From contig CAIWHP010000200.1 of NCBI GenBank assembly GCA_903912445.1, forward strand, positions 1 to 45,366: a stretch of 45,366 nucleotides of DNA, given 5' to 3'. Within the stretch, counting starts at the first letter, position 1, and every line of letters starts with the position of its first letter. Source of the stretch: an uncultured Lentisphaerota bacterium (GTDB taxonomy: Bacteria > Verrucomicrobiota > Kiritimatiellia > CAIQIC01). The notes under the pieces are model-generated. The model did no database searches and had not been told where the DNA came from. It was given only the letters and a program-made list of their open reading frames with translations. Shown piece by piece: positions 25,306-32,905 of this stretch. The position numbers and the translations under genes are program-made.

Positions 25306-25737
25306 GTGACAAGCTCCCTTGCAAGGCCTCGGCTAGCGAATTTGCCAGGTGAATGAACAGGAGCAGAACATCAGGTGCCTTTGTATCGGGCTTATGTTCA
25401 AGCCTCAGATACCTCTTGCTGGCTGTTGCTTTGTTATGCGTGGCGGGTGAATTCGGTATCCTTCTTTACGCCTGCATTGGACAGTTCGGGGCTTTTTTAC
25501 AGCTCCCGTCTGTGGTGGGTTTATCGTCCTTATCCTGTTCGGATTTTTTCTTAATGCAGTTGGTGCTCAATTTCACCGTTAATTGCGGCAACCGATGCTT
25601 GCTCCATCGGAGCCTCGCGGCATAGTTGGGTTGGCTGTGCGGTGTTCTTCTGACCTTCGCGCACTGTGGTTTTTTTCTTGGCGCGCTTGGCGGTGAAAGG
25701 TTGCCGCCCTCGTCCCGCGTCACCCGTCCCTCGACCC
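25306..25737. other. Lower-G+C intergenic island
   Basis: This stretch differs from its surroundings in base composition. It contains one weak small frame (25353-25625), a short hairpin (CCGATG / CATCGG, near 25590) and little else. It may be decayed foreign DNA. Confidence 0.5.
25353..25625 (+). CDS. Possible small membrane protein
   Basis: A 90-residue frame with two hydrophobic segments, about residues 18-38 and 40-60 (LRYLLLAVALLCVAGEFGIL, then CIGQFGAFLQ). The ATG has an AGGTGA immediately upstream, closer than ideal. There is no recognised family, codon use differs from the neighbours, and the tail (NRCLLHRSLAA) is low in predicted structure. It may equally be non-coding. The context gives no functional clue. 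Confidence 0.25.
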   Translation: MNRSRTSGAFVSGLCSSLRYLLLAVALLCVAGEFGILLYACIGQFGAFLQLPSVVGLSSLSCSDFFLMQLVLNFTVNCGNRCLLHRSLAA

Positions 25738-26451
25738 TTACTGCTGCGGAGGTTGCGGCTGCGGTTGGTCCGGCTGTGGCTGCGGCTGCTCCGGCTGCGG
25801 CTGCATCGCCGGCTGTTCCGGTGGGGGCTGGGGCTGCGGCGGCTGCGTGAGGCGGGCGGCCATGGCCTTGAGGTCCTTGTAGGCTTCGGCGAAGGCGGCG
25901 GCGTTGACATCGTCCATGGGGGTCGGTGCCAGCTTCTCGATTAGCGCGATGCGATGTTGGATCAGCGGCAGCTCGGTCTCGGCGGGATTTTTCGGATCGG
26001 CAAAACCGGCCTCGTTCAAATCCTCGATCAGGTTTTTCCGGTCCGCCGCGGGCAGCGCCGGGTTATTGATGGCATCTATCCAGATGGTTTCGGCGACGGG
26101 ATCGGTGCCGACCAATTTCAGCGCCTCGCGCGCGACGTGGGCCGGCACATTCTTATCCGCAGGTTCGGCGGGCAGCACTAAAAAGGTGACAGCTCCTGCC
26201 GCGGGATCTTTCTTTGCGCCCTTCTTCGCGTGTTTTTCCGGCCGCGCAGCGTCGCGCGGCGCGCGGGGCCGTACGCTTTCGGACTTGGGAACAACGCGTA
26301 CCGGCTTGGCAACCTGCGCGACTTTGACCGGCGGCGGCTTCGGCGGACGCACTTTCGTGCGCTTCTGCTGCTCGTTATGCAGCAGCATGACGACGGCGAT
26401 GACGACCATCGCCAGCAGAATCACAGCGAGCAGAACCTTGGTGTTCTTCAT
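25738..26451 (-). CDS. Membrane-anchored protein with Pro/Gln repeat tail
   Basis: A 237-residue protein with one N-terminal membrane helix (MKNTKVLLAVILLAMVVIAV, residues 1-20 onwards), a basic linker rich in Lys, Arg and Pro (KVRPPKPPPVKV), a compact middle (about 90-190, including LNEAGFADP) and a tail of PQP/EQP repeats from about 200. The tail is encoded by a short DNA repeat (25740-25830). The topology suggests a periplasmic protein tethered to the inner membrane, perhaps binding a partner through the proline-rich tail. No family is recognised. I chose the ATG at 26451, where the helix begins; the longer frame to 26955 is the repeat-rich promoter region. Confidence 0.72.
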   Translation of the reverse strand: MKNTKVLLAVILLAMVVIAVVMLLHNEQQKRTKVRPPKPPPVKVAQVAKPVRVVPKSESVRPRAPRDAARPEKHAKKGAKKDPAAGAVTFLVLPAEPADKNVPAHVAREALKLVGTDPVAETIWIDAINNPALPAADRKNLIEDLNEAGFADPKNPAETELPLIQHRIALIEKLAPTPMDDVNAAAFAEAYKDLKAMAARLTQPPQPQPPPEQPAMQPQPEQPQPQPDQPQPQPPQQ

Positions 26452-26556
26452 CGTGCGCCTCGGCGTTTGAAAACACCGGCACAGTAGGCCTACGCGCGCC
26501 GGCACGCCAGCAGAATTCCACCGTGGCGAGAGAGGTCCCGGGGCAACGCAGGGAAA

Positions 26557-26626
26557 ATGGACGCTGTGGACAGGATGGACGCCGTCGAATATCCAGTTCG
26601 TCCATGTCGTCCATCTTGTCCATTCC
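26557..26626. repeat. Inverted pair of 9-nt period repeats
   Basis: Left arm 26557-26583 is three ATGGAC/GTGGAC units at 9-nt spacing. Right arm 26600-26626 is three GTCCAT units at 9-nt spacing. The arms are inverted around a 16-nt spacer. Confidence 0.75.
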
Positions 26627-26639
26627 GCCACGCGCACTG

Positions 26640-26743
26640 TTTCAAGACCTTGGAAGCGCTCCCCGGCAGGCCCGGGACAAAGGAGCTTGTGTTTTTCCAA
26701 GGATTGGAAAAAGCTGCGGGCGCGTTTTCCAACCTTTGGGAAA
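26640..26743. repeat. Three TTTTCCAAG-type palindromes
   Basis: A degenerate unit (26640-26655) is followed by the perfect TTTTTCCAA-GGA-TTGGAAAAA (26692-26712, centre 26702) and TTTTCCAACC-TTTGGGAAA (26725-26743, centre 26734), 32 nt apart. The array ends 15 nt before the DUF1080 start codon. Confidence 0.75.
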
Positions 26744-26758
26744 CCGAAAGGATGCGCA

Positions 26759-27388
26759 ATGAAGAAGCTGTTGTTGATGGCAATCTGTGCGGCGGCGGTG
26801 CTGGCGGCACGGGCCGCGGAGCAGCCGGTCACACCGCAAGCGAAGGTCGAGCTCTTCAACGGGAAGGATTTGACCGGCTGGGTGACGCACTCGCGGACGA
26901 ATGCGCCAGGGCAGGTCTGGTCGGTGCAGGACGGCCTCTTGAAGTGCGTGGGCAAGCCCAGCGGCTATCTGCGCACCGAAAAGGCCTACGCGAACTACAG
27001 GGCGACGGTGGAGTGGCGGTTCACCAAGGCGGGCAATACGGGCGTGCTGGTGCATATGAACGGCCGGGAAAGAATCTGGCCGGCGTGCATCGAGTGCCAG
27101 GGCATGCACAAGGCACAAGGCGATATGTATTTTTGGAACGGCGCCAAGGCCAAGGAACTGACCCAGGGCGTCAAGGTGCCGCGCAAGGGCGCGGACGCGG
27201 AAAAGCCGGTGGGGGAGTGGAACACCTATCAGGTCATTTGCGCTCGGGACACGGTCACGATTTTGGTCAATGGCCAGGAGCTGAACCGCGCGACCGGCTG
27301 CACGCCCGCCACCGGCCAGTTTGGCCTCCAGAGCGAAGGCGCCCAGCTCGAGGTGCGCCGCGTCACCCTCGAGCCGCTTGCGCCGTGA
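26759..27388 (+). CDS. Secreted DUF1080 (3-keto-disaccharide hydrolase-type) protein
   Basis: A 209-residue protein with a signal peptide (about 1-20) and one DUF1080 jelly-roll domain. The family includes enzymes that cleave 3-keto-glucosides and carbohydrate-binding modules. The signature LFNGKDLTGW appears near residue 32, followed by WSVQDGLLKCVGKPSGYLRT, GNTGVLVHM and GEWNTYQVIC. The ATG at 26759 follows AAAGGAT. It stands alone behind a palindrome array. The presence of an FAD oxidoreductase upstream (22408) fits the known pairing of sugar 3-dehydrogenation with 3-keto hydrolysis, though that link is inferred. Confidence 0.88.
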   Translation: MKKLLLMAICAAAVLAARAAEQPVTPQAKVELFNGKDLTGWVTHSRTNAPGQVWSVQDGLLKCVGKPSGYLRTEKAYANYRATVEWRFTKAGNTGVLVHMNGRERIWPACIECQGMHKAQGDMYFWNGAKAKELTQGVKVPRKGADAEKPVGEWNTYQVICARDTVTILVNGQELNRATGCTPATGQFGLQSEGAQLEVRRVTLEPLAP

Positions 27389-27486
27389 TGGATGACCTTG
27401 CACCCTACACTTCCTGCCCCGGCAAGGTTGGCGCCGCCAACCTGTCGCACGCTCGTAATTCGCGCCGTTTGCCACGCCTTGGATAA

Positions 27487-27576
27487 CTGTAGCGGCGGCC
27501 TGTGGCCGTCGATGTTCGGCGCGGCGACGCCGCGCCCTCCAACTGGTTTCCTGGGAGGGCGGCGTGTTACGCCGCC
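27487..27576 (+). repeat. Cluster of three 8-3-8 hairpins
   Basis: CTGTAG plus stem CGGCGGCC-TGT-GGCCGTCG (27487-27511, one G.U pair); GGCGCGGC-GAC-GCCGCGCC (27518-27536, perfect); and GGCGGCGT-GTT-ACGCCGCC (27558-27576, perfect). They lie between the DUF1080 and DUF4091 genes, with a degenerate CCTTGGAT motif just before. Confidence 0.7.
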
Positions 27577-27642
27577 GGGGCGTCGCATGCTGGGCTGGGC
27601 GCGGGCTTTGCTTGCGTATACTTCTAATCGTGAGGGGCAGCT

Positions 27643-30600
27643 ATGAAATGGACGAAGCTGATTTTATGGTTGTGCGCGCTGTTGGGCGCGGCGCAGGCGG
27701 CGGAATGGAACCAGTATTTGTATCTGGGCCGCGGCGACTATTGGCGGCAGCGGATTCCGCTCGTCGTCACCAACGCGGGCAGCGCCGCGGCGGAGGGCGC
27801 GGCGGTTGATCTGCGCATCGGCGCGGGCGCGGGTGAGGTCGCGCTGGCGGGCGCGAGCGCCGATGCGCTGCGCGTCTGCGATGCGGGCGGCAACGAGCTG
27901 CTCTGGGCGCTACGCGATGCCGACGGCGAAGGGGTGCGCAAGGGCACGATCCCCAGCGGCAGCACGCTGACCGTCCCGGTCGTGTGCGCCGCGCAGTCGG
28001 GCACGCTGCTGTACCTCTACTTCGACAATCCAGCCGCCTGGCCCGTGCCCGATTTCCTCGACGCCGCCTCGGGCCTGCGCAACGGCGGGATGGAGTCCGG
28101 CAGCGGCGCTGCGCCCACAGGCTGGCAGCACGACGAGGCCGACGCCACACATCGCGCATCGTGGGTCACCGAGCAGCCGCACTCCGGCGCCAAGTGCCTG
28201 AAAACCGTTGTCGCCACAGGCGCTGAGCCCACCTGGATCGCGACGCGACAGCAGCACATCCGCATCACCGGCGGCGCGCGCTATCTTTTCCACGCCTGGG
28301 TTCGTGCCGAGAACGTGGCGGGCAATGCGGGCTGGTACCTGCACATCGGGTGCGCGACGAACTCGCAAATGCTCAACCCGATGGTCAACGGCGGCAAGGG
28401 CTCCTATGGCTGGAAGGAAGTGCGGACGGAGTTCACCGCGCCCGCGACAGCCGACCGCGCGGTCATCGGCACGGTCTTGCGCGGCACCGGCACCGCGTGG
28501 TTCGACGATGCCGCGCTCGAACGCCTCGATCCCGGCACGCTGCGTGCCACGGCGCTGCCGCCGGAACGTATGCATGCCATCGCCGAAACCGGCGCCGACG
28601 CCGCGTGGCCGACCGCGGGCGACTTTGCGACGGCCGCCTATCGCTTCCCCTTGCGTGTGCTCAATCTGGGCGCGCAACCGGTCGAGGGTGGGTTTATCTC
28701 CGCGGACCTGGGCGCGGCCTTGGCGCGGCTCAACGGACGCATCGATCCGGAACGGTTGAGCGTGAGGGAGGGTGGCCAGCCGGTCCCTTTCCATCGGATC
28801 GGCCAGACGCTGCTGTTCCCCGGCGGTGTCGCGCCGCGCACGCGGAAGACCTTCGCGGTGTATTTTGCGCCCGGCACCGGCCGCAACGCCGCCCAGGAGA
28901 GCGCCGTGCGCAACTACGCGGCCAACCCCGCGTTGCCCGGCGGCGAGACGCGTGAGTCCGTCGCCGGCGTCGTCCGCGCGGAATATGCGCGGCTGCTCGC
29001 CAGCGGCGCGAACCTCGTGCGCAATCCCGATTTCGAAAGCGGTGACGGTGTCCCCAGTGACTGGCACGGCGCGGAAAATAAGCGTGATGACCGCGTGCAG
29101 ATGAATGGCGCGACGCCGGGCCTCTTCGGCAACCGCTGCGCGCAGATGCTGGTGAGCACCAACGCGGGCCTCGCCTGGCGGGGCTGGAAGCAGAGCATCG
29201 CCGTCAAGCCGGGCAGGACCTACCTCGTCGCGAGCTGGCTCAAGTGCCGCGGCCTCGCCGGCGACTCGCTGCAAATTCACGCGCACGTCCTCGATGCGCA
29301 TGGAAAAATCTGCCGCGAGGATGGCTTCCGCAGCATCGGTCCCGCCCTCAGCGGCACGCATGACTGGACGCTGCTGCAAGGCCTGCTGACGCTGGCGCGC
29401 GACGCCGCGCACCTTGAAATCCACCTGACGACGCAAGCGACCGGCGCGGCGTGGCACGATGGCGTCGTCGTCACCGAGGTCACGCCCGCGCAGCCCGCCG
29501 CGCTCGAGAGCCGACCGGCTGCGGAGGCGACGCAGCCGGTCGCGTGGCCGGTCAATGCGATCGTGAAAGTTTTCCGCGACGATGTTCCGCCCGCGCAGAT
29601 TCCGGTCGCGCGCCTCACCGCCGCGCGCGGCGAGCGCGAGCCGCTGCAGGTCGCGCTACGCAGCCCGCGCGCGATCGCCGGCGTCAACGTGATCGCCGAC
29701 GCGCCCCGCGGCTCGTGGGGCAAGCGGTTGCCCGCGCCGGACATCGGCGTCGTCGGCTATGTGCCGGTGGATCACGCGTCGAATTATTTCCAGACCGACA
29801 GCCCGGCGTGGCAGCGGAAATTTCCGACCCGTGCCGGCGCATGCGACGGCTGGTGCGACCTCTGGCCCGACCCGATCTTGCCGAAAACCGTTTTCGATCT
29901 CGCCGCGCACCAGACGCAGCCGGCGTGGCTGACGATCCACGTGCCGGTGGACGCAAAGTCCGGCGACTATCGCGGCACGGTCCGCTTCGAGGCGGGCGGG
30001 AAGACCATCGCGGAGCTGCCCTACACCATTCATGTCTGGGATTTTGCGCTGCCCGCGGAGCAGCACGTGAAGGCGATCTACGACGCGCGCGGCACCGGCC
30101 CGCGCTGGCAGCAGCCGGGCATGACGGCCGACGAGGGCCGCCGCGAGATGTGGAAGTTCATGGCCGAGCGCCGGCTCTGCCCGGATGGCATCAAGCCGGA
30201 GCCGAAGCTTAACTTCCGCAACGGCCAGGTCGAGGCCGACTTTGCCGAATTCGACAAGGCGGCGGCCTACTACCTCGAAGAGCTCAAGCTCCAGCATTTC
30301 TATACGCCGCACTTGTTCTATGGTTTCGGCTGGGGGCATCCGCCGCACAAGCTCTCCGGCGAGGAACCGTTCCCGGGCGCATGGCCGTTCACCGACGCCG
30401 ATCACCGCGTCCTGCGGCCCGAGTACAAGCACGCCTACCAGGAGTGCCTCAAGGTGTTCTGGGCGCACCTGAAGGAAAAGGGCTGGGATAAAAAGTGCAC
30501 GCTCTACATCTCCGACGAACCCTATGACACCAAGCAGCCGATCCGCGAGCAGATGATTGCGCTCTGTGCGATGATCCGCGAAGTGGATCCCGCGATCCCG

Positions 30601-31245
30601 ATTTATTGCAGCACGTGGCACCATCAGCCCGCGTGGGATGGCAGCCTGACGGTGTGGGGCGTCGGCCACTACGGCATCGTGCCGGTTGAGAAACTCGATG
30701 CGCTCCGCCAGGGCGGCGCGAAGCTGTGGTGGACCACCGATGGCCAGATGTGCCTCGACACGCCCCTCTGCGCCGTCGAGCGCCTGCTGCCGCACTATTG
30801 CTTCAAGTTCGGCGCCGAAGCCTACGAATTCTGGGGCGTTGACTGGCTGACCTACGACCCCTATGAATTCGGCTGGCACAGCTACATCCACCAGAGCGGC
30901 GAGCCCGGCAAAACCACCTGGGTTCGCTATCCCAACGGCGATGGCTATCTCGTCTATCCCGGCGCAAAGTTCGGGCAGCGCGCGCCCGTCAGCACGGTCC
31001 GCCTCGAGCAGGCCGGCGAAGGCTGCGAGGACTACGAATATCTCTGGCTGCTCCGCGACCGCATCGCCGCCGCGCAACAAGCCGGTCGCGACACCGCCGC
31101 CGCCGCGCGCGTCCTCGCCGAGGCGCAGGAGCTCGTCACCATCCCGAACGCCAGCGGCCGCTACTCCACGCGCATCCTCCCCGACCCCGACGCCGTCCTG
31201 CGGGTCAAGGAACGCGTCGCACAAGCGATCGAAGCGCTGCGGTAA
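27643..31245 (+). CDS. Large secreted DUF4091 glycosidase with two CBM-like modules
   Basis: A 1200-residue exported protein with a signal peptide (about 1-20). Two carbohydrate-binding-like beta-sandwiches are signalled by NGGMESGSGAAPTGW (about residue 147) and NPDFESGDGVPSDW (about 463). The C-terminal half (about 790-1200) is the DUF4091/DUF6067-type catalytic barrel: MWKFMAERRLCPDG, TLYISDEPYD and EAYEFWGVDWLTYDP. The Glu in ISDEPYD is a candidate catalytic residue (inference). The ATG at 27643 is preceded by GGGGCAG. The substrate is unknown, though such proteins are abundant in glycan-degrading PVC bacteria. It is probably transcribed from the hairpin-rich region upstream. Confidence 0.87.
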   Translation: MKWTKLILWLCALLGAAQAAEWNQYLYLGRGDYWRQRIPLVVTNAGSAAAEGAAVDLRIGAGAGEVALAGASADALRVCDAGGNELLWALRDADGEGVRKGTIPSGSTLTVPVVCAAQSGTLLYLYFDNPAAWPVPDFLDAASGLRNGGMESGSGAAPTGWQHDEADATHRASWVTEQPHSGAKCLKTVVATGAEPTWIATRQQHIRITGGARYLFHAWVRAENVAGNAGWYLHIGCATNSQMLNPMVNGGKGSYGWKEVRTEFTAPATADRAVIGTVLRGTGTAWFDDAALERLDPGTLRATALPPERMHAIAETGADAAWPTAGDFATAAYRFPLRVLNLGAQPVEGGFISADLGAALARLNGRIDPERLSVREGGQPVPFHRIGQTLLFPGGVAPRTRKTFAVYFAPGTGRNAAQESAVRNYAANPALPGGETRESVAGVVRAEYARLLASGANLVRNPDFESGDGVPSDWHGAENKRDDRVQMNGATPGLFGNRCAQMLVSTNAGLAWRGWKQSIAVKPGRTYLVASWLKCRGLAGDSLQIHAHVLDAHGKICREDGFRSIGPALSGTHDWTLLQGLLTLARDAAHLEIHLTTQATGAAWHDGVVVTEVTPAQPAALESRPAAEATQPVAWPVNAIVKVFRDDVPPAQIPVARLTAARGEREPLQVALRSPRAIAGVNVIADAPRGSWGKRLPAPDIGVVGYVPVDHASNYFQTDSPAWQRKFPTRAGACDGWCDLWPDPILPKTVFDLAAHQTQPAWLTIHVPVDAKSGDYRGTVRFEAGGKTIAELPYTIHVWDFALPAEQHVKAIYDARGTGPRWQQPGMTADEGRREMWKFMAERRLCPDGIKPEPKLNFRNGQVEADFAEFDKAAAYYLEELKLQHFYTPHLFYGFGWGHPPHKLSGEEPFPGAWPFTDADHRVLRPEYKHAYQECLKVFWAHLKEKGWDKKCTLYISDEPYDTKQPIREQMIALCAMIREVDPAIPIYCSTWHHQPAWDGSLTVWGVGHYGIVPVEKLDALRQGGAKLWWTTDGQMCLDTPLCAVERLLPHYCFKFGAEAYEFWGVDWLTYDPYEFGWHSYIHQSGEPGKTTWVRYPNGDGYLVYPGAKFGQRAPVSTVRLEQAGEGCEDYEYLWLLRDRIAAAQQAGRDTAAAARVLAEAQELVTIPNASGRYSTRILPDPDAVLRVKERVAQAIEALR

Positions 31246-31265
31246 CCAAGAGGTGGAGCAGAGAG

Positions 31266-31383
31266 CACAGATGAACACGGATTACACGGAGGGGAGAAGG
31301 ACAGGGAAACCGCCGAGAACCTCACGCGGAGCGTGAGGACTACTTTGCCGGCCATCTGCGTAATCTGTGAAATCTGTGGATGA
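31266..31383. repeat. Inverted short-period repeats around an 8-3-8 hairpin
   Basis: Left arm 31266-31290: CACAGA/CACGGA units at 10 and 9 nt. Right arm 31354-31383: three ATCTG units at 9 nt, inverted relative to the left. Between them is CCTCACGC-GGA-GCGTGAGG (31320-31338), a perfect 8-bp stem with 3-nt loop. No gene lies inside. Confidence 0.72.
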
Positions 31384-31472
31384 CCTTGTCTTCCGCTTTC
31401 AAGTGACCCTTGCGGTTAGTACTCTTCCCTAGATTCCACCGTGGGTCAGTCAGAGTGTATGGGCGCTATTCC

Positions 31473-32594
31473 CTAGCGGGGGAGATAGGCACCGCAGGAC
31501 TCGCGCACGACGAGCCGCGGGGAAAGCAGCAGCGTCCGCGCCGGCATCGTCGGCTCCTTGATCCGTTCCATCATGGCGCGAAACGCCAGCGCGCCGATGT
31601 CGCGGCAAGGCTGATGGATCGTCGTCAGCGGCACGCTCAACAGCGTCGCGTATTTCACATCGTCAAAGCCGACCACGCGCAGGTCGCGGGGTACACGTTG
31701 TCCCGCGCGCTCCAGCGACTGCATCAATACGGCGGCCGTATTGTCGTTGGCGCAAATGATCGCATCCGGCCGGCTCTTGGCCACAAGGTGTCGGGCAAAC
31801 TTCTGATCCGCCGGATCGCCGCGCTGCACCCACTCGCCTCTCGGTTCCCTTCCGCGCCGGGCCATCGCCTCGCGTACGCCGGCGATCCGCGTGTCCACGG
31901 TCGCGGCCGAGAGCGGGCGCGCAACGAAGGCCAGCCGCCGGCAGCCGAGCTTGAGCAGGTGCTCGGCGAGCAGATAGCCGCCCGCAAAATTATCCAAGCC
32001 GACCAGGTCGAAGTCGCTGCGCTGCGGGAACGGGGTGAAATCGCGGTCGAGCAACACCACCGGGATGCCTGCCTTGCGCAGCAGTTCCGCGATACGGCGG
32101 TTCGCCTGCTCCGGTTCCGGCGTCAGTTCGAAGGGTGCAAAGAACACGCCGGCGACTTTGCGCTCGATGAACTGCTCGCAAAGCTGCTCCGCGTGCTCGC
32201 GGCTGGCATCGGTGTCGCGGAGCGGATGCGTGGAGCCGCCCCACAGCAGGCTGGCCTCGTGCGCCCGCGCGAGGCTGGCGATCTCGCCGCAGAGCGGCTC
32301 GAAGATTTCGGTCGAGCCCAGCCCCGGGATGAGCAGGCCGAACAACCGCAGGCCGGTCTCGGGCGCAGCACCCAGGTCGCGCACATAGCTGCCCGAGCCC
32401 GCGCGGCGGTCCAGCAGCCCGTCGTGTTGCAGGTCGAGCAACGCGCGCGCGGCCGTCGGGCGCGAGACGCGATGGCGTGAGACCAGTTGCGTCTCGCTCG
32501 GCAGCCGCGTCCCGGGCGGATATTTGCCCGCGAGGATGTCGGCCTTGAGTTCCCGGTAGATGGCGCGGTGCTTCGGCAGTGGTGTCGTTTTCAT
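31473..32594 (-). CDS. GntR/LacI-type repressor of the fructan locus
   Basis: A 373-residue regulator with an N-terminal GntR winged helix (IYRELKADILAGKYPPGTRL, SRPTAARALLDLQHDGLL, residues 12-65) and a LacI/periplasmic-binding sensor domain (about 85-370): GLLIPGLGSTEIFEPLC, IICANDNTAAVLMQSLERAG, RVVGFDDVKYATLLSVPLTT. The sensor probably binds a sugar such as fructose or a fructooligosaccharide. It is divergent from the sugar porter operon and likely controls it. The start at 32594 was preferred over 32612 because MKTTPLPKHRAIYRELK is the usual GntR opening. Confidence 0.9.
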   Translation of the reverse strand: MKTTPLPKHRAIYRELKADILAGKYPPGTRLPSETQLVSRHRVSRPTAARALLDLQHDGLLDRRAGSGSYVRDLGAAPETGLRLFGLLIPGLGSTEIFEPLCGEIASLARAHEASLLWGGSTHPLRDTDASREHAEQLCEQFIERKVAGVFFAPFELTPEPEQANRRIAELLRKAGIPVVLLDRDFTPFPQRSDFDLVGLDNFAGGYLLAEHLLKLGCRRLAFVARPLSAATVDTRIAGVREAMARRGREPRGEWVQRGDPADQKFARHLVAKSRPDAIICANDNTAAVLMQSLERAGQRVPRDLRVVGFDDVKYATLLSVPLTTIHQPCRDIGALAFRAMMERIKEPTMPARTLLLSPRLVVRESCGAYLPR

Positions 32595-32616
32595 GGTATG
32601 ACAACTTGGCAAGCGG

Positions 32617-32646
32617 CTATTACAGGAATCTGCTCAAAAGCGTCAA
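32617..32646 (-). promoter_or_regulatory. Probable promoter of the GntR/LacI gene
   Basis: On the minus strand TTGACG (32641-32646) and TAATAG (32617-32622) are separated by 18 nt. The short palindrome CTTGGCAAG (32606-32614 or close) falls near the expected start site and could be an autoregulatory operator. Confidence 0.4.
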
Positions 32647-32749
32647 ACTTATATTTACAGGTTTTGGGTCCAACCGCTACAAGCAGGCCGTGTCTTTTCA
32701 GTGCGACCGGAGCGGACGACATGAAGCTTGCAGACTGGTTGCGGCGGAC

Positions 32750-32800
32750 TTTTCCAAGCCTTGGGAAAAACACCGGGTTCACTTTCCCATCCTTGGAAAA
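32750..32800. repeat. Pair of TTTTCCAAG palindromes in divergent region
   Basis: TTTTCCAAG-C-CTTGGGAAAAA (32750-32770, centre 32759) and TTTCCCATCCTTGGAAAA (32783-32800, centre 32791), 32 nt apart. They lie upstream of the candidate promoter of the sugar porter operon. Confidence 0.75.
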
Positions 32801-32826
32801 GTACGCGCACCGGTTGTTCAGCGTCA

Positions 32827-32856
32827 TTGACCGGCGGGCCGCCTGCGCACTAAACT
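32827..32856 (+). promoter_or_regulatory. Candidate promoter of the fructan operon
   Basis: TTGACC (32827-32832) and TAAACT (32851-32856) are separated by 18 nt, 50 nt before the sugar porter ATG. The palindrome pair ends 26 nt upstream of this -35 element. Confidence 0.35.
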
Positions 32857-32905
32857 GCGCGCAAGCAATCCGGCAACCGGCTTCAAGCATAAGGAACACA
32901 GCAGC

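Larger units (their letters stand above)
26452..26758. other. Divergent promoter region carrying two repeat families
   Basis: Between the divergent anchored protein and DUF1080 genes. It holds an inverted pair of 9-nt period repeats (26557-26626) followed by three TTTTCCAAG-type palindromes (26640-26743). No gene is seen. Confidence 0.7.

Noticed and set aside
25560-25645. Possible integron attC-like site (CCGATG/CATCGG hairpin followed by GTTGGGT)
   Set aside because: Only one end matches the GTTRRRY core; no complementary RYYYAAC partner is found at the expected distance, and no integrase or cassette array is present.
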